64,000 bases of DNA from Candidatus Dadabacteria bacterium (lineage in GTDB: Bacteria > Desulfobacterota_D > UBA1144 > Nemesobacterales > Nemesobacteraceae), in the NCBI GenBank assembly GCA_951812735.1, contig OX638332.1:442732-506731 (forward strand), in the 5' to 3' direction. The notes under the pieces were generated by a model that did no database searches, was not told where the DNA came from, and saw only the letters and a list, made by a program, of their open reading frames with translations. The position numbers were made by a program, and so were the translations under genes. Below are positions 9,206 through 18,630 of this stretch, piece after piece; within the stretch, counting starts at the first letter, position 1, and each line of letters starts with the position of its first letter.

Positions 9206-11683
9206 CTATGAACTCGTATCGAGTTCAAGCATGTCTCCCCATTTTTCCCTTACGTGCTTGAAGAGTTTTTCGTATTCCCCGATATTCTCCTCTTCACCCA
9301 CCAATTCGCGCGCTGAATCTCTTGACTCGTTTAAAATGGCAGAATCTCTGATCAGGTTTGCGAAGCTGAAACCGGGAACGCCAGACTGTTTCGTGCCCAT
9401 AAATTCCCCCGGACCTCTGTTGGCAAGATCAAATTCAGAAATTCTGAACCCGTCTGAGGTTTCACCCATTATTTTAAGTCTCTCCCCAGACTCCTCTCCC
9501 GACATGAATGAATACACTATATAGCATGTTGATTCATGTTCTCCCCTTCCCACTCTTCCCCTCATCTGGTGGAGCTGTGAGAGTCCGAAGCGTTCGGCGT
9601 TTTCTATAACGATCACAGTAGCGTTGGGAACATCGACTCCGACCTCTATCACCGTTGTTGAAACAAGAACATCACACCGCTCCGCTAGGAAATTGTCCAT
9701 CACCGCATCTCTCTCATCGCTTTTCATCCTGCCGTGGAGAAGTGAAACGTGAAACTCGGAGAACTCCTCACGCAGTTCCTCAACCATCCTAGTTACGTGC
9801 CTAACCCGCTTAAAATCCTGATTCTCAGATTCCTCTATAAAGGGATAAACGAAGTACGCCTGACGTCCTTCTTCGAGTTTTTTTCTTATACGATCATAAA
9901 ACCATGTCCGGTTTTTCTGCGTATCCCTAAGAACAAACGTCTCTATTTTTTTTCTCGAAGGAGGAAGCTCATCGATCACGGAGATCTCAAGATCTCCGTA
10001 CACAGTGATAGCGAGGGTTCTCGGAATCGGAGTAGCCGTCATAACAAGCACGTCAGGCACCTCTGCTTTCCGCACAAGCTTAGCCCTTTGAATGACTCCG
10101 AACCTGTGCTGCTCATCTATCACCACAAACCCGAGGGCCTTAAAATCCACCGCTTCTGAGATCAATGCGTGGGTTCCCACTACGATATCGGCCTGCCCGC
10201 TCTTTATCTCTTCGTGGACGTGGGATTTGTCCGCTCTTGAGAGCGCACTTTTAAGAAGAACTACAGTTACTCCTATGTTCTCGGCCATCTGCCGTATATT
10301 TCGAAAATGCTGCTCTGCCAGTATCTCCGTAGGAACCATGAGCGCAGCCTGATAACCGGACTCAACCGCCCGGAACATGGAGACAAGGGCGACAAGGGTT
10401 TTACCGCTTCCCACATCACCCTGAAGAAGCCTGTTCATCGGGTACGAGGAAATCATATCTGTTGCTATCTCAGAAATAGCTTTTTCCTGGGAAGGAGTAA
10501 GACTGAATGGAAGTGAGCGAAGAAGTTTTTCTGAGAGAGAGCTACCGGAGTTAAAGGATATTCCCTGACTTTCATCCACCTTTCGTTTTTTGGAAAAAAG
10601 GCCGAGCTGAAGGACGAAAAATTCGAAAAATATAACAGTCCTGTGAGCGCGTGAACCCGTGACCGACCTGGGGTCGTCAAAATCAACCGGCAGGACGTCA
10701 TCAGGCGGGAAATGCACATGCTTGAGGGCCTCCGGCAAATCCATCAGGTCGTGCTTCTCTTGAATGTCTTTGGGGATAAGTCCCTCGAAGCTCTGGGCAT
10801 AATCATCAAGAGCGCTCGTTACTGTCTCTCTCAGCTTTTTCTGTGTAAGACCTTCTGTAAGCGGGTAGACGGGAACGATTCTTCCGAACTGAAGAGGGTT
10901 TCCGATATCCTCTTCATTTTCTATTACCTCAATGTCCTGGGCAAGCGGATGAATCATCTGAAGAGTTCTGCCATCCGGGGCTACCGATACCTTGCCGTGA
11001 ACTATCAAATTTCTTCCCTTCTTGAAAATCCCTCTCAGATAAGATGCATTGTAGTTAAACCAAGTTAGTCTCAACCTCTGCGCTTCGTCGGAAAGCACTA
11101 CCTGAAAAAAACTTCTTCTCCTGTTTCTTATGTCTCCCACGGAAGCAACAGTACCCCTGAGGGTGCAGGACTCTTCGGGAACAGCCTCAGAGATTCTGAC
11201 TATTTTTCTTCTGTCGTCGTATTTTCTGGGAGAGTAAAAAAGAAGATCAGAGACGGTACGTATGGACTTTCTCTCGAGAAATCCCGCAACCCTTGATCCA
11301 ACCCCCTTAAGGTACGTGACACTCACAGAAGAATTTCCATCTGGAATAAGGTTCTCTTCGGAAACAGATGTTTTCTTGGGAGTATCCTCACGTTCGCCCT
11401 TTCTGGCAATGCTTATTGCTTTGCTAACCAAAGAAAGCGCAGAAGATATTCTTTTTATTTTCTCCGAGTTCTCCAATCTCTCAAAGTCGGAAAAAGAATC
11501 CCGAAGGGTTGTTATGAGAGTCTTTATTTCAGCCGGAGGGGGGGATGTAAGAACTTTTGTGCATAAATTCCTTACGTTTCCCTCCAGGTCGGGCATCCTG
11601 TCCAGATTCGAAAAATTGTTTTTTGAGGCAAAATCAAGGGGGGTTTTCAGACGACTCAGAGATTTTTCCAGCTCGCCCCGCAT
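9206..11683 (-). CDS. recG: ATP-dependent DNA helicase RecG
   Basis: 825 residues. RecG remodels stalled replication forks and branch-migrates Holliday junctions. The wedge/OB domain starts near residue 125 (YLKGVGSRVAGFLERK, FYSPRKYDDRR). Superfamily 2 helicase motifs follow: Walker A GDVGSGKT, DEQHRFG (motif II variant DEQH) and TATPIPRT (motif III), with QMRGRVGRGEHES (motif VI) in the second RecA-like domain. About 120 residues at the N terminus exceed E. coli RecG and form a charged extension of the kind seen in several non-enteric phyla. It starts 6 bases after the topA stop, so the two form an operon. Confidence 0.96.
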   Translation of the reverse strand: MRGELEKSLSRLKTPLDFASKNNFSNLDRMPDLEGNVRNLCTKVLTSPPPAEIKTLITTLRDSFSDFERLENSEKIKRISSALSLVSKAISIARKGEREDTPKKTSVSEENLIPDGNSSVSVTYLKGVGSRVAGFLERKSIRTVSDLLFYSPRKYDDRRKIVRISEAVPEESCTLRGTVASVGDIRNRRRSFFQVVLSDEAQRLRLTWFNYNASYLRGIFKKGRNLIVHGKVSVAPDGRTLQMIHPLAQDIEVIENEEDIGNPLQFGRIVPVYPLTEGLTQKKLRETVTSALDDYAQSFEGLIPKDIQEKHDLMDLPEALKHVHFPPDDVLPVDFDDPRSVTGSRAHRTVIFFEFFVLQLGLFSKKRKVDESQGISFNSGSSLSEKLLRSLPFSLTPSQEKAISEIATDMISSYPMNRLLQGDVGSGKTLVALVSMFRAVESGYQAALMVPTEILAEQHFRNIRQMAENIGVTVVLLKSALSRADKSHVHEEIKSGQADIVVGTHALISEAVDFKALGFVVIDEQHRFGVIQRAKLVRKAEVPDVLVMTATPIPRTLAITVYGDLEISVIDELPPSRKKIETFVLRDTQKNRTWFYDRIRKKLEEGRQAYFVYPFIEESENQDFKRVRHVTRMVEELREEFSEFHVSLLHGRMKSDERDAVMDNFLAERCDVLVSTTVIEVGVDVPNATVIVIENAERFGLSQLHQMRGRVGRGEHESTCYIVYSFMSGEESGERLKIMGETSDGFRISEFDLANRGPGEFMGTKQSGVPGFSFANLIRDSAILNESRDSARELVGEEENIGEYEKLFKHVREKWGDMLELDTSS

Positions 11684-11688
11684 GGTAA

Positions 11689-13956
11689 TCAGGTTTCTTC
11701 TGTTTTGGCGGCTTTCCTAACTATGTTGCCGTCTTTATCAAGGTTAAGGGTGCTCTTGCACTTTGGATAACCGCTGCAGCCGAGAAACTGCCCGCGCCGG
11801 CTGCGGCGAACAACCATGGGCTTACCGCATTTCTCGCATTTTATGTCTTCGCGAATCTCGGGAGGTTCTTTCTGCTTTATGACGATCCTGCCGTTTTCCC
11901 TCTTGAATTCCTTGGGATTTTTGCAGTCGGGATACCTTGAACAGGAAAGGAACTGCCCGTAGCGCCCCTCCTTTATCACCATGGGAGCTCCACACTTATC
12001 GCATTCGATATCATCGCAGATCTCAGGATCGGTTTTCTTACCCACGACGATTTCCCCGTCCTCCGCTCTTGTGAAGTCCTTTGCGTTTTTACACTCCGGA
12101 TACCCCGAGCAGGAAAGAAACTGCCCGTAGCGCCCTTCTTTTATAAGCATCGGGGCTCCGCACTTGTCACATTCAATATCGGTTGGAATTTCAACCTTGC
12201 GTCCCTCGACTTCCTTTTCGGCTCTGGTCACGCTTTCTGAAAAACCTTCGTAAAAGCCCCGCAGCAAGTCAACCCAGTGAATCTCACCTTCCTCTACCTT
12301 GTCAAGATCGTTCTCCATCCGGGCCGTAAACTCCTCGTCCATTATCCCCGGGAATCCCTCCACCAGAAAATCGTTTACGGAAAAACCCAGAGGCGTTGGA
12401 ACAAACCTTGCCTTCTGCCACTCGGCATATCCCCTGTCCTGTATTGTTGAAAGGATGGAAGCATAGGTCGAGGGTCTTCCGATACCCTTTTCCTCAAGAT
12501 CCTTCACAAGAGAGCTCTCCGAATATCTGGGCGGCGGCTGAGTGAAATGTTGTTTGGGATCAAGCTTCTGAAGAGAAAGGACATCTTTTTCAAAAAGCTC
12601 GGGAAGCCTCTTGTCCTCGTCTTTTTTCGAGTTTTTATTCAACCCGTTGTTTTCTTCTCTTTCCATTGTCTCTTCGTAAGCGACGGTAAAACCCGGAAAT
12701 TTCATCACGTTGCCCGTGGCCCTAAAAACAGCTTCTCCTGCCATGATATCAACCCGAGTCTGGTCGTATACGGCCGGGGTCATCTGCGAGGCGATGAACC
12801 TTTTCCATATAAGTGAGTAAAGCTTGTACTGGTCTTCGGTGAGAAACTGCTTTAGCTCACCTGGATGCTTTGAGGGGAAAGTTGGTCTTATGCATTCATG
12901 GGCGTCCTGCGCAGATTTCTTCACCTTAAAGACGTTTGGGCGTTTCGGCACGTAAGTCCCGCCGTAATTCTCGGATATAAAACTCCTGGCTTCCGCCAAG
13001 GCATTATCAGACGTCCTCACAGAATCGGTTCTCATATAGGTTATAAGTCCTACCGGCCCCTCGCTTCCAAGCTCAATACCCTCGTAGAGCCCTTGGGCAA
13101 CCGACATCGTCTTCTTGACGGAAAAGCGGTTTTTCTTTGAAGAATCCTGCTGAAGGGTACTTGTTATAAAAGGGGGGAGCGGCTTTCTTCTACGTTCTTT
13201 CTTCTCGATCGCCCCTACAACAAAATCCTTCCCGGAGAGTGCGGAGACTATTTCTTCTGACTGCTGTGCGTTCTCGATTTTGGCCTTTTTTCCCCGAAAC
13301 ATGTGGAGCGAAGCCGTAAAAGCATCCACGTCGGGGGTTTCTTTTATGTTAAGCTGCGTATCTTTCTTAAGGAGCGCATCAAGCGTCCAGTATTCCCGCG
13401 GTTTGAAATTCTGGATCTCTCTTTCCCTGTCCACGATGAATCTAAGAGCGACGCTCTGCACCCTCCCGGCACTCAGTCCCTTTCTCACTTTCTTCCAGAG
13501 CACTGGACTTACCTTGTAACCGACGATTCTGTCCAGAATTCTTCTTGCCTGCTGGGATTCGAAGCGTTCCCTGTTGATCTCAAGGGGTCTGTTCATGGAA
13601 TCCCTGACACCGGCTTCCGTTATTTCGTGTATAAGCACCCTGTGGACCTTGTCCCAGAGATGAAGGCGGTTGGCTATGTGCCACGCAATGGCTTCCCCTT
13701 CCCTGTCCGGGTCGGATGCCAGATAGACTTTTTCTGCGCCCAGTGACGCTTTTTTCAGATTCTCAAGATACTTCGTTTTGCCCTTTATGACCGTATAGTC
13801 GGGCTTGAAATTGTTTTGGATATCCACCCCGAGTTTGCTGCTCGGGAGATCTATCAGATGTCCCGAAGAAGCTTCCACGCGGAAATCCCGGCCGAGATAT
13901 TTCCTTATTGTTCTCGCCTTTGATGGAGATTCTACTATTACAAGGGATTTAGCCAT
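11689..13956 (-). CDS. topA: DNA topoisomerase I
   Basis: 755 residues. Type IA topoisomerase that relaxes negative supercoils through a tyrosine-DNA intermediate. The TOPRIM domain is at the start (LVIVESPSKARTIRKYLG, and DPDREGEAIAWH with the metal-binding acids). The active-site tyrosine lies in GLITYMRTDSVR near residue 307. The C terminus carries three consecutive four-cysteine zinc ribbons; the first two are nearly identical (CDKCGAPM.IKEGRYGQFLSCS) and the third diverges (CEKCGKPMVVRRSRRGQFLG). It leads the topA-recG pair. Confidence 0.96.
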   Translation of the reverse strand: MAKSLVIVESPSKARTIRKYLGRDFRVEASSGHLIDLPSSKLGVDIQNNFKPDYTVIKGKTKYLENLKKASLGAEKVYLASDPDREGEAIAWHIANRLHLWDKVHRVLIHEITEAGVRDSMNRPLEINRERFESQQARRILDRIVGYKVSPVLWKKVRKGLSAGRVQSVALRFIVDREREIQNFKPREYWTLDALLKKDTQLNIKETPDVDAFTASLHMFRGKKAKIENAQQSEEIVSALSGKDFVVGAIEKKERRRKPLPPFITSTLQQDSSKKNRFSVKKTMSVAQGLYEGIELGSEGPVGLITYMRTDSVRTSDNALAEARSFISENYGGTYVPKRPNVFKVKKSAQDAHECIRPTFPSKHPGELKQFLTEDQYKLYSLIWKRFIASQMTPAVYDQTRVDIMAGEAVFRATGNVMKFPGFTVAYEETMEREENNGLNKNSKKDEDKRLPELFEKDVLSLQKLDPKQHFTQPPPRYSESSLVKDLEEKGIGRPSTYASILSTIQDRGYAEWQKARFVPTPLGFSVNDFLVEGFPGIMDEEFTARMENDLDKVEEGEIHWVDLLRGFYEGFSESVTRAEKEVEGRKVEIPTDIECDKCGAPMLIKEGRYGQFLSCSGYPECKNAKDFTRAEDGEIVVGKKTDPEICDDIECDKCGAPMVIKEGRYGQFLSCSRYPDCKNPKEFKRENGRIVIKQKEPPEIREDIKCEKCGKPMVVRRSRRGQFLGCSGYPKCKSTLNLDKDGNIVRKAAKTEET

Positions 13957-14066
13957 AAAAAAAGTTTCCTGTCTGCAAGATCAGTCTAAATCTTATAAAG
14001 AGCCGACGGAATCTGTCAATACCTAAACAAAATCCGGAATTATTCCCCCAAAGCTGCTACAGCGTA

Positions 14067-15053
14067 TCAAACTTCCACACTTCGTACAAGAGACCTGTTG
14101 GCATTATACCACCTGAGCGAGTTCTCAATGCCGGTTTCTATATCAAAGCAAGGCTCCCAGTCCAGGACCCTTTTCGCCTTGTCTATGCTTGCCAAGGTAA
14201 CCCTTATATCGGAAGGGTGCGGAGGACCGCAAGTGACTCTGGCCTTTTTTCCGGTCCTGCGCTCTATTACCTCTATAATTTCGTTTAGAGAAACTGAAGC
14301 CGCGCTTCCGAGATTTACTATTTCAAAACCCAGATTCTTTATCGCCGAAACCGTACCCGCCGCAATATCGTCAACATAGGTAAAATCCCTTTTCTGCTCT
14401 CCGTCGCCTAGTATCTCTATTTCTTCTCCTTCATTTATCCACTTTATAAACCGAAAAACGCTCATGTCCGGCCTCCCCGCGGGCCCGTAAACGGTAAAGT
14501 AGCGGAGCACCGAGATGTCTATTCCGTAAAGAGAGTTGTAAACCGAGCAAAGGCCTTCGGCGGATTTCTTTGAGGATGCATATGGAGAAAGCTGATAATC
14601 GGTCTTCATCTCCTCACTGAAAGGAATATCATTCCCCCCGTAAACGCTAGAAGTTGAAGCGAGAACAAACTTGCCTATTTCCTCGCAGCGGCAGAACTCA
14701 AGGAGATTAAGAGTCCCCGTCACGTTAGTAGAGTAATATATCCAGGGGTTCTCAATGCTCTGGCGAACTCCGGCGCGGGCCGCGAGGTTAATTACGCAGT
14801 CAATTCGACCATTTTCGCAAAAACCCTTTATTTGCTCACATACCGAAAGAAGCATGGGATTGTCCGATATATCGCATTCAAAAAAACTGAATCTCTCCAG
14901 CTTGGAAAGAATTTCCAGCCGGTGGTGCTTGAGTCTTACATCGTAAGAATCCGACATGTTATCAAGCCCGAAAACGAGATCCCCGCGCTCAAGGAGAAAC
15001 TCGCACACCCTAGCGCCTATAAACCCCGCGCAACCTGAAACGACTATATTCAT
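14067..15053 (-). CDS. NAD-dependent nucleotide-sugar epimerase (UDP-glucuronate 4-epimerase-like)
   Basis: 328 residues, extended short-chain dehydrogenase fold. It has the NAD-binding GCAGFIGARVCEFLLERGD at the N terminus, a TSSVYG strand, and the catalytic YASSK (Tyr-x3-Lys) around residues 155-160. Overall similarity is to UDP-glucuronate 4-epimerases and related GalE-like enzymes. It sits 31 bases downstream of UDP-glucose dehydrogenase. The pair could convert UDP-glucose to UDP-glucuronate and then UDP-galacturonate for surface polysaccharide or LPS. The exact epimer specificity cannot be read from the sequence. Confidence 0.83.
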   Translation of the reverse strand: MNIVVSGCAGFIGARVCEFLLERGDLVFGLDNMSDSYDVRLKHHRLEILSKLERFSFFECDISDNPMLLSVCEQIKGFCENGRIDCVINLAARAGVRQSIENPWIYYSTNVTGTLNLLEFCRCEEIGKFVLASTSSVYGGNDIPFSEEMKTDYQLSPYASSKKSAEGLCSVYNSLYGIDISVLRYFTVYGPAGRPDMSVFRFIKWINEGEEIEILGDGEQKRDFTYVDDIAAGTVSAIKNLGFEIVNLGSAASVSLNEIIEVIERRTGKKARVTCGPPHPSDIRVTLASIDKAKRVLDWEPCFDIETGIENSLRWYNANRSLVRSVEV

Positions 15054-15084
15054 GATAGCAAAAACCGCTCCCAGTCCATTCTTA

Positions 15085-16380
15085 TCACCTGCCGACCCCG
15101 AAATACGTGATTCCCAGAGTCTTTAGTTTTATCTGGTCATAAACATTTCTTCCGTCAAATATTACCGGAGTCTTCATCAGTTCCTTTATCCTCTCAAAAT
15201 TCGGCTGTCTGTACTGGCTCCACTCGGTGTGAACCACAAGGGCGTCAGCGTCCCTGCAGGCATCATAGTAGGATTCGAAGTAATCCACCCCGTCTCTGAG
15301 GATAGACCTCGCGTTTTCCAGGGCGGCCGGATCATGAACGGCAACCGAACATCCCGCCTCAAGGAGCTTTTCTATCACGTAAAGAGACGGGGCCTCTCTT
15401 ATGTCATCAGTATTGGGTTTAAACGAAATTCCCCACACGGCGATTCTCTTTCCGCCAAGGTCGCCGAAAAATCCGGCTATTTTATCAAAAAACCTCTCCC
15501 TCTGAGCAACATTCACCCGGTCAACCGCAGTTACCACCCTGGGCTCGTAGCCGATATCGCGGGCCATTCTCTCAAGAGCCTTTACATCCTTTGGAAAACA
15601 TGACCCTCCGTATCCGATTCCCGGGTAGAGGTAGTATCTTCCTATCCTGGAGTCAGAACCCATGACCGAGCGCACCTCGGATACGTTCGCGCCCAGAAGT
15701 TCGCACAGATTGGCTATATCGTTCATAAAAGATATCCTCGTTGCAAGCATCGCGTTTGAGGCGTACTTTGACATTTCAGAAGATCGGATGGAAACCACTA
15801 TAGTCCTGTCAGCGGACCTCATGAAAGGAGAGTAAAGCTCCCGGAGAACCGAACCCACCGATTCGTCCTCAACTCCTATGACCACTCTGTCGGGCTTAAG
15901 AAAATCCTCTACAGCCGCGCCTTCCTTGAGAAACTCCGGATTAGACGCCACTCCGAATTCCCGGTTCGTGAGAGATTTTATGGTGTCGCGCACTTTCTCA
16001 GTAGTACCCACGGGAACCGTGCTTTTGGTGACGACTATCCTGTAGCCGTCAAGATTTTCTCCTATCGAACGCGCCACATCGAGAACGGAGGAGATATCGG
16101 CTTCGCCGTTTTGGGCCTGAGGAGTTCCGACGGCGATGAATATCAGAAAGGATTCCCTGATAGCCAAAGCTATGTCTGTGGTAAAAGAAAGCCTTCCTTC
16201 ATCTATGTTAGTGCGTACTATCTTATCAAGACCGGGTTCGAAAAACGGAACCTCGGCTCGCCGAAGACTTTCGATTTTCTCCTCGTCTATGTCAACGCAT
16301 ACAACGCTGTTTCCGCTCCCGGCAAAACACGCGCCTGTGACAAGCCCCACGTAACCCGTTCCTATAACAGCAATTTTCAT
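15085..16380 (-). CDS. ugd: UDP-glucose 6-dehydrogenase
   Basis: 431 residues from ATG 16380 (MKIAVIGTGYVGLVTGACF), chosen because the Rossmann motif GTGYVG normally begins within 10 residues of the start. The longer frame from 16416 adds only an unconserved leader. The catalytic cysteine is in YGGSCFPKDVKAL near residue 260, and the C-terminal UDP-binding domain begins at AVWGISFKPNTDDIREAPS. It oxidises UDP-glucose to UDP-glucuronate with two NAD+. First gene of a two-gene unit with the downstream epimerase. Confidence 0.94.
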   Translation of the reverse strand: MKIAVIGTGYVGLVTGACFAGSGNSVVCVDIDEEKIESLRRAEVPFFEPGLDKIVRTNIDEGRLSFTTDIALAIRESFLIFIAVGTPQAQNGEADISSVLDVARSIGENLDGYRIVVTKSTVPVGTTEKVRDTIKSLTNREFGVASNPEFLKEGAAVEDFLKPDRVVIGVEDESVGSVLRELYSPFMRSADRTIVVSIRSSEMSKYASNAMLATRISFMNDIANLCELLGANVSEVRSVMGSDSRIGRYYLYPGIGYGGSCFPKDVKALERMARDIGYEPRVVTAVDRVNVAQRERFFDKIAGFFGDLGGKRIAVWGISFKPNTDDIREAPSLYVIEKLLEAGCSVAVHDPAALENARSILRDGVDYFESYYDACRDADALVVHTEWSQYRQPNFERIKELMKTPVIFDGRNVYDQIKLKTLGITYFGVGR

Positions 16381-16545
16381 CTCTTGAATCTCCCCGGCAA
16401 AATCCGCAAGCAGCACTTGCGCAGGAATTCTTCAGTAATCAAAAAGACAACATAGGGTACAACAAATCCTCAAAAAATAAACAGAACAGACGAAAACCCG
16501 CTACGGACAAAGTATAGTTACGGGGAAAAAGCAAGGAGGTGCATT

Positions 16546-16959
16546 TTGAAATCTCATACCGAGTATCTTTGGTTTAACACTGACAAGAAAAGGGAGTTCG
16601 TTCATATAACTCCGACGGTAAGGCAGATCGTGCAGCAAAGCGGCATAACTGAGGGTTTTGTCCTCGTATCCGCGATGCACATAACGGCTTCTGTCTTTGT
16701 AAACGACTTCGAGCAGGGGCTTTTCGAGGATATCTGGGAGTGGCTTGAAGGCATCTCTCCCTTCAGGGAAGATTACCAGCATCACCGCACCGGGGAAGAT
16801 AACGGCGACGCTCACCTGAAAAATCTCCTCATGCACCACCAAGTGATGGTTCCCGTAACGGAAGGAGATCTCGATCTCGGCCCCTGGCAGGAAATCTTCT
16901 ACGGCGAGTTTGACGGAAGAAGAAGAAAAAGGGTCGTCGTAAAAGCCATCGGGATATGA
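16546..16959 (+). CDS. YjbQ/UPF0047 family protein
   Basis: 137 residues, full length for the family. The UPF0047 hallmarks are present: [20 protein letters not shown], then [45 protein letters not shown], with the conserved His and Asp/Glu cluster of the putative active site. E. coli YjbQ has weak thiamin-phosphate synthase activity; the physiological role is unsettled. An AGGAGGTG ribosome-binding site precedes the start (TTG 16546). It overlaps the next gene by 4 bases, implying translational coupling. Confidence 0.88.
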   Translation: MKSHTEYLWFNTDKKREFVHITPTVRQIVQQSGITEGFVLVSAMHITASVFVNDFEQGLFEDIWEWLEGISPFREDYQHHRTGEDNGDAHLKNLLMHHQVMVPVTEGDLDLGPWQEIFYGEFDGRRRKRVVVKAIGI

Positions 16960-17417
16960 AAAACAGGAAACACAGCAAAGAGCCCAGGATATTTATAGAC
17001 AGTCGCGGCAAGTGGTTTCACGACGGGGTCAGGATAACCCACAGGTGGACATACCTTGAGAACAACAAAAATCTCGATGTGGACGCAGACGGAAGGTTCT
17101 TCGTTGAAGAAAAAGGAAGCAGGGTTTATGTAGAGTGCGAGGACACCCCTTTTGTCGTTACAATGGTCACCAAAACAGAAGACGGTTTTTCCATAAGGCT
17201 AAACGATGAATCCCTGGAAAAACTGGATTTGACAACTCTTAACATAGCCAAGCAGAACGTACCTTACGTAAAAGTAAAGAAGGGAAAATTCACCGCCCGT
17301 CTTCTACGCCCCGCTTATTACGAATTCATGAAATATGCCGACAAGGATGAAAAAGGATTCTATATTGAAGTCGAAGGTAAAAAACACTACCTGGATGGCC
17401 CAGAGCAGAATCAGTGA
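16956..17417 (+). CDS. DUF1285-like conserved protein
   Basis: 153 residues, soluble. The segments [14 protein letters not shown], then [14 protein letters not shown] and a C-terminal [23 protein letters not shown] match the general plan of DUF1285 proteins (small tandem beta domains). I assign it with moderate confidence. No catalytic motif or signal peptide is seen. The ATG overlaps the yjbQ-like stop, so the two are expressed together. The 3' end overlaps the convergent hemW by 7 bases. Function unknown. Confidence 0.65.
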   Translation: MKNRKHSKEPRIFIDSRGKWFHDGVRITHRWTYLENNKNLDVDADGRFFVEEKGSRVYVECEDTPFVVTMVTKTEDGFSIRLNDESLEKLDLTTLNIAKQNVPYVKVKKGKFTARLLRPAYYEFMKYADKDEKGFYIEVEGKKHYLDGPEQNQ

Positions 17418-18595
17418 AAAACCCCGCACAATCTTGCCACCAGCTCATCGGTAAAAATCCTCCCCCTGGCAGTGAGCCTGAGACGGCCACCGTCGGTGAG
17501 AACAAAACCGTCGGATTGAAGATACTGAAGGCCAGAGTCGTCAGGTTCGCAGCCAAAGCGTTCTTTTAGGTCTCGAATTTCTACTCCACCACTGAGCCGA
17601 AGCCCCATAAGAAGCGTATCTTCAAGGGCCGTTGTTCGCGATAGATCATAAGAGGCGGAAACTGCGCTTCCATCGTCCGTGACCCGTTTCATGTAGAGTT
17701 CCGGGTTCCTTATGTTTGACCATCTTCTTCCCCATCCCTGTTCTCCTCCGCTGCGAATGTGGGAATGGGCCCCGGCGCCCACGCCCAAGTAATCATGGCA
17801 GTTCCAGTAGATAAGGTTGTGCATGCACTCATAACCGCGCCTGGCAAAATTCGATATTTCGTAATTGCCGTACCCTTCTTCCTCAAGAATTTCCCGCGCA
17901 CTCTGCATGAACCCTACCAGAACCGAATCATCGGGAAGAGAGAGTCTCCCCTTGCGCCAGAGTGTCGCAAATTCAGTGCCGGGCTCAATCGTAAGGCAGT
18001 AGGCAGATATGTGAGTCGGAGAGAAACTCAAGGCAGTGCGAATATCGTTTTCAAACTCTTCCCGGGTCTCCTGAGAGCTTCCGTATATAAGATCAAGGTT
18101 ATAGTTACGGAAACCTGCGTCCCGTACGTCAACAAGCGCACGGACGCAGTCATCCGGAGTCGTAAATCTTCCGTAGAAATCAAGCTTTCTCTGGGAGAAA
18201 GACTGTATACCGACGCTTATTCTGTTTATGCCGAGACGTCTCAGCGAAGCCAGTTTTTCCTTATCGGCGGTTCTGGGGTTCATTTCAAGGGTTATTTCCG
18301 CCGCGGGAGAAAAGGACGCAATCGAAGCGAGTTTCTCCATTACCACTCCCACGCTCCGGGATTTAAAAAGCGACGGGGTTCCTCCACCGAAAAACACCGT
18401 GCTTACCTCTCTGCCTTCAACGATCCTCCGGGAGTTTTCAATTTCCCTCTCCAAGGCATTGATGTAATCATCCTCCGGAAAGTTGCCATTAGTCCCATAG
18501 GAGTTAAAATCACAATACGGACATTTGGTAAGACAGTAGGGAATATGGACATATACGCCAAGCGGCGTCTGGTCTTTATCGATATTCTGTTTCAT
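17411..18595 (-). CDS. hemW: HemW-type radical SAM heme chaperone
   Basis: 394 residues. The radical SAM cluster motif is HIPYCLTKCPYCDFNSYG near residue 15 (CxxxCxxC plus the family-typical extra C position replaced by F-N-S). FFGGGTPSLF and GVQSFSQRKLDFYGR are typical of the HemN/HemW group. True coproporphyrinogen dehydrogenase HemN has a longer N terminus, so the shorter length and context favour HemW, the heme-trafficking homologue. The C-terminal HemN-type domain (LEDTLLMGLRLSGGVEI) is present. Old annotations call such proteins oxygen-independent coproporphyrinogen III oxidase. Confidence 0.9.
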   Translation of the reverse strand: MKQNIDKDQTPLGVYVHIPYCLTKCPYCDFNSYGTNGNFPEDDYINALEREIENSRRIVEGREVSTVFFGGGTPSLFKSRSVGVVMEKLASIASFSPAAEITLEMNPRTADKEKLASLRRLGINRISVGIQSFSQRKLDFYGRFTTPDDCVRALVDVRDAGFRNYNLDLIYGSSQETREEFENDIRTALSFSPTHISAYCLTIEPGTEFATLWRKGRLSLPDDSVLVGFMQSAREILEEEGYGNYEISNFARRGYECMHNLIYWNCHDYLGVGAGAHSHIRSGGEQGWGRRWSNIRNPELYMKRVTDDGSAVSASYDLSRTTALEDTLLMGLRLSGGVEIRDLKERFGCEPDDSGLQYLQSDGFVLTDGGRLRLTARGRIFTDELVARLCGVFH

Positions 18596-18630
18596 CCGCG
18601 CTCAAGCGGCACACCGGCGGTTGCCACACG

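Noticed and set aside
9210..9226. GAACTCG-TAT-CGAGTTC hairpin as a terminator
   Set aside because: It lies within the last codons of recG and has no T-tract on either side.
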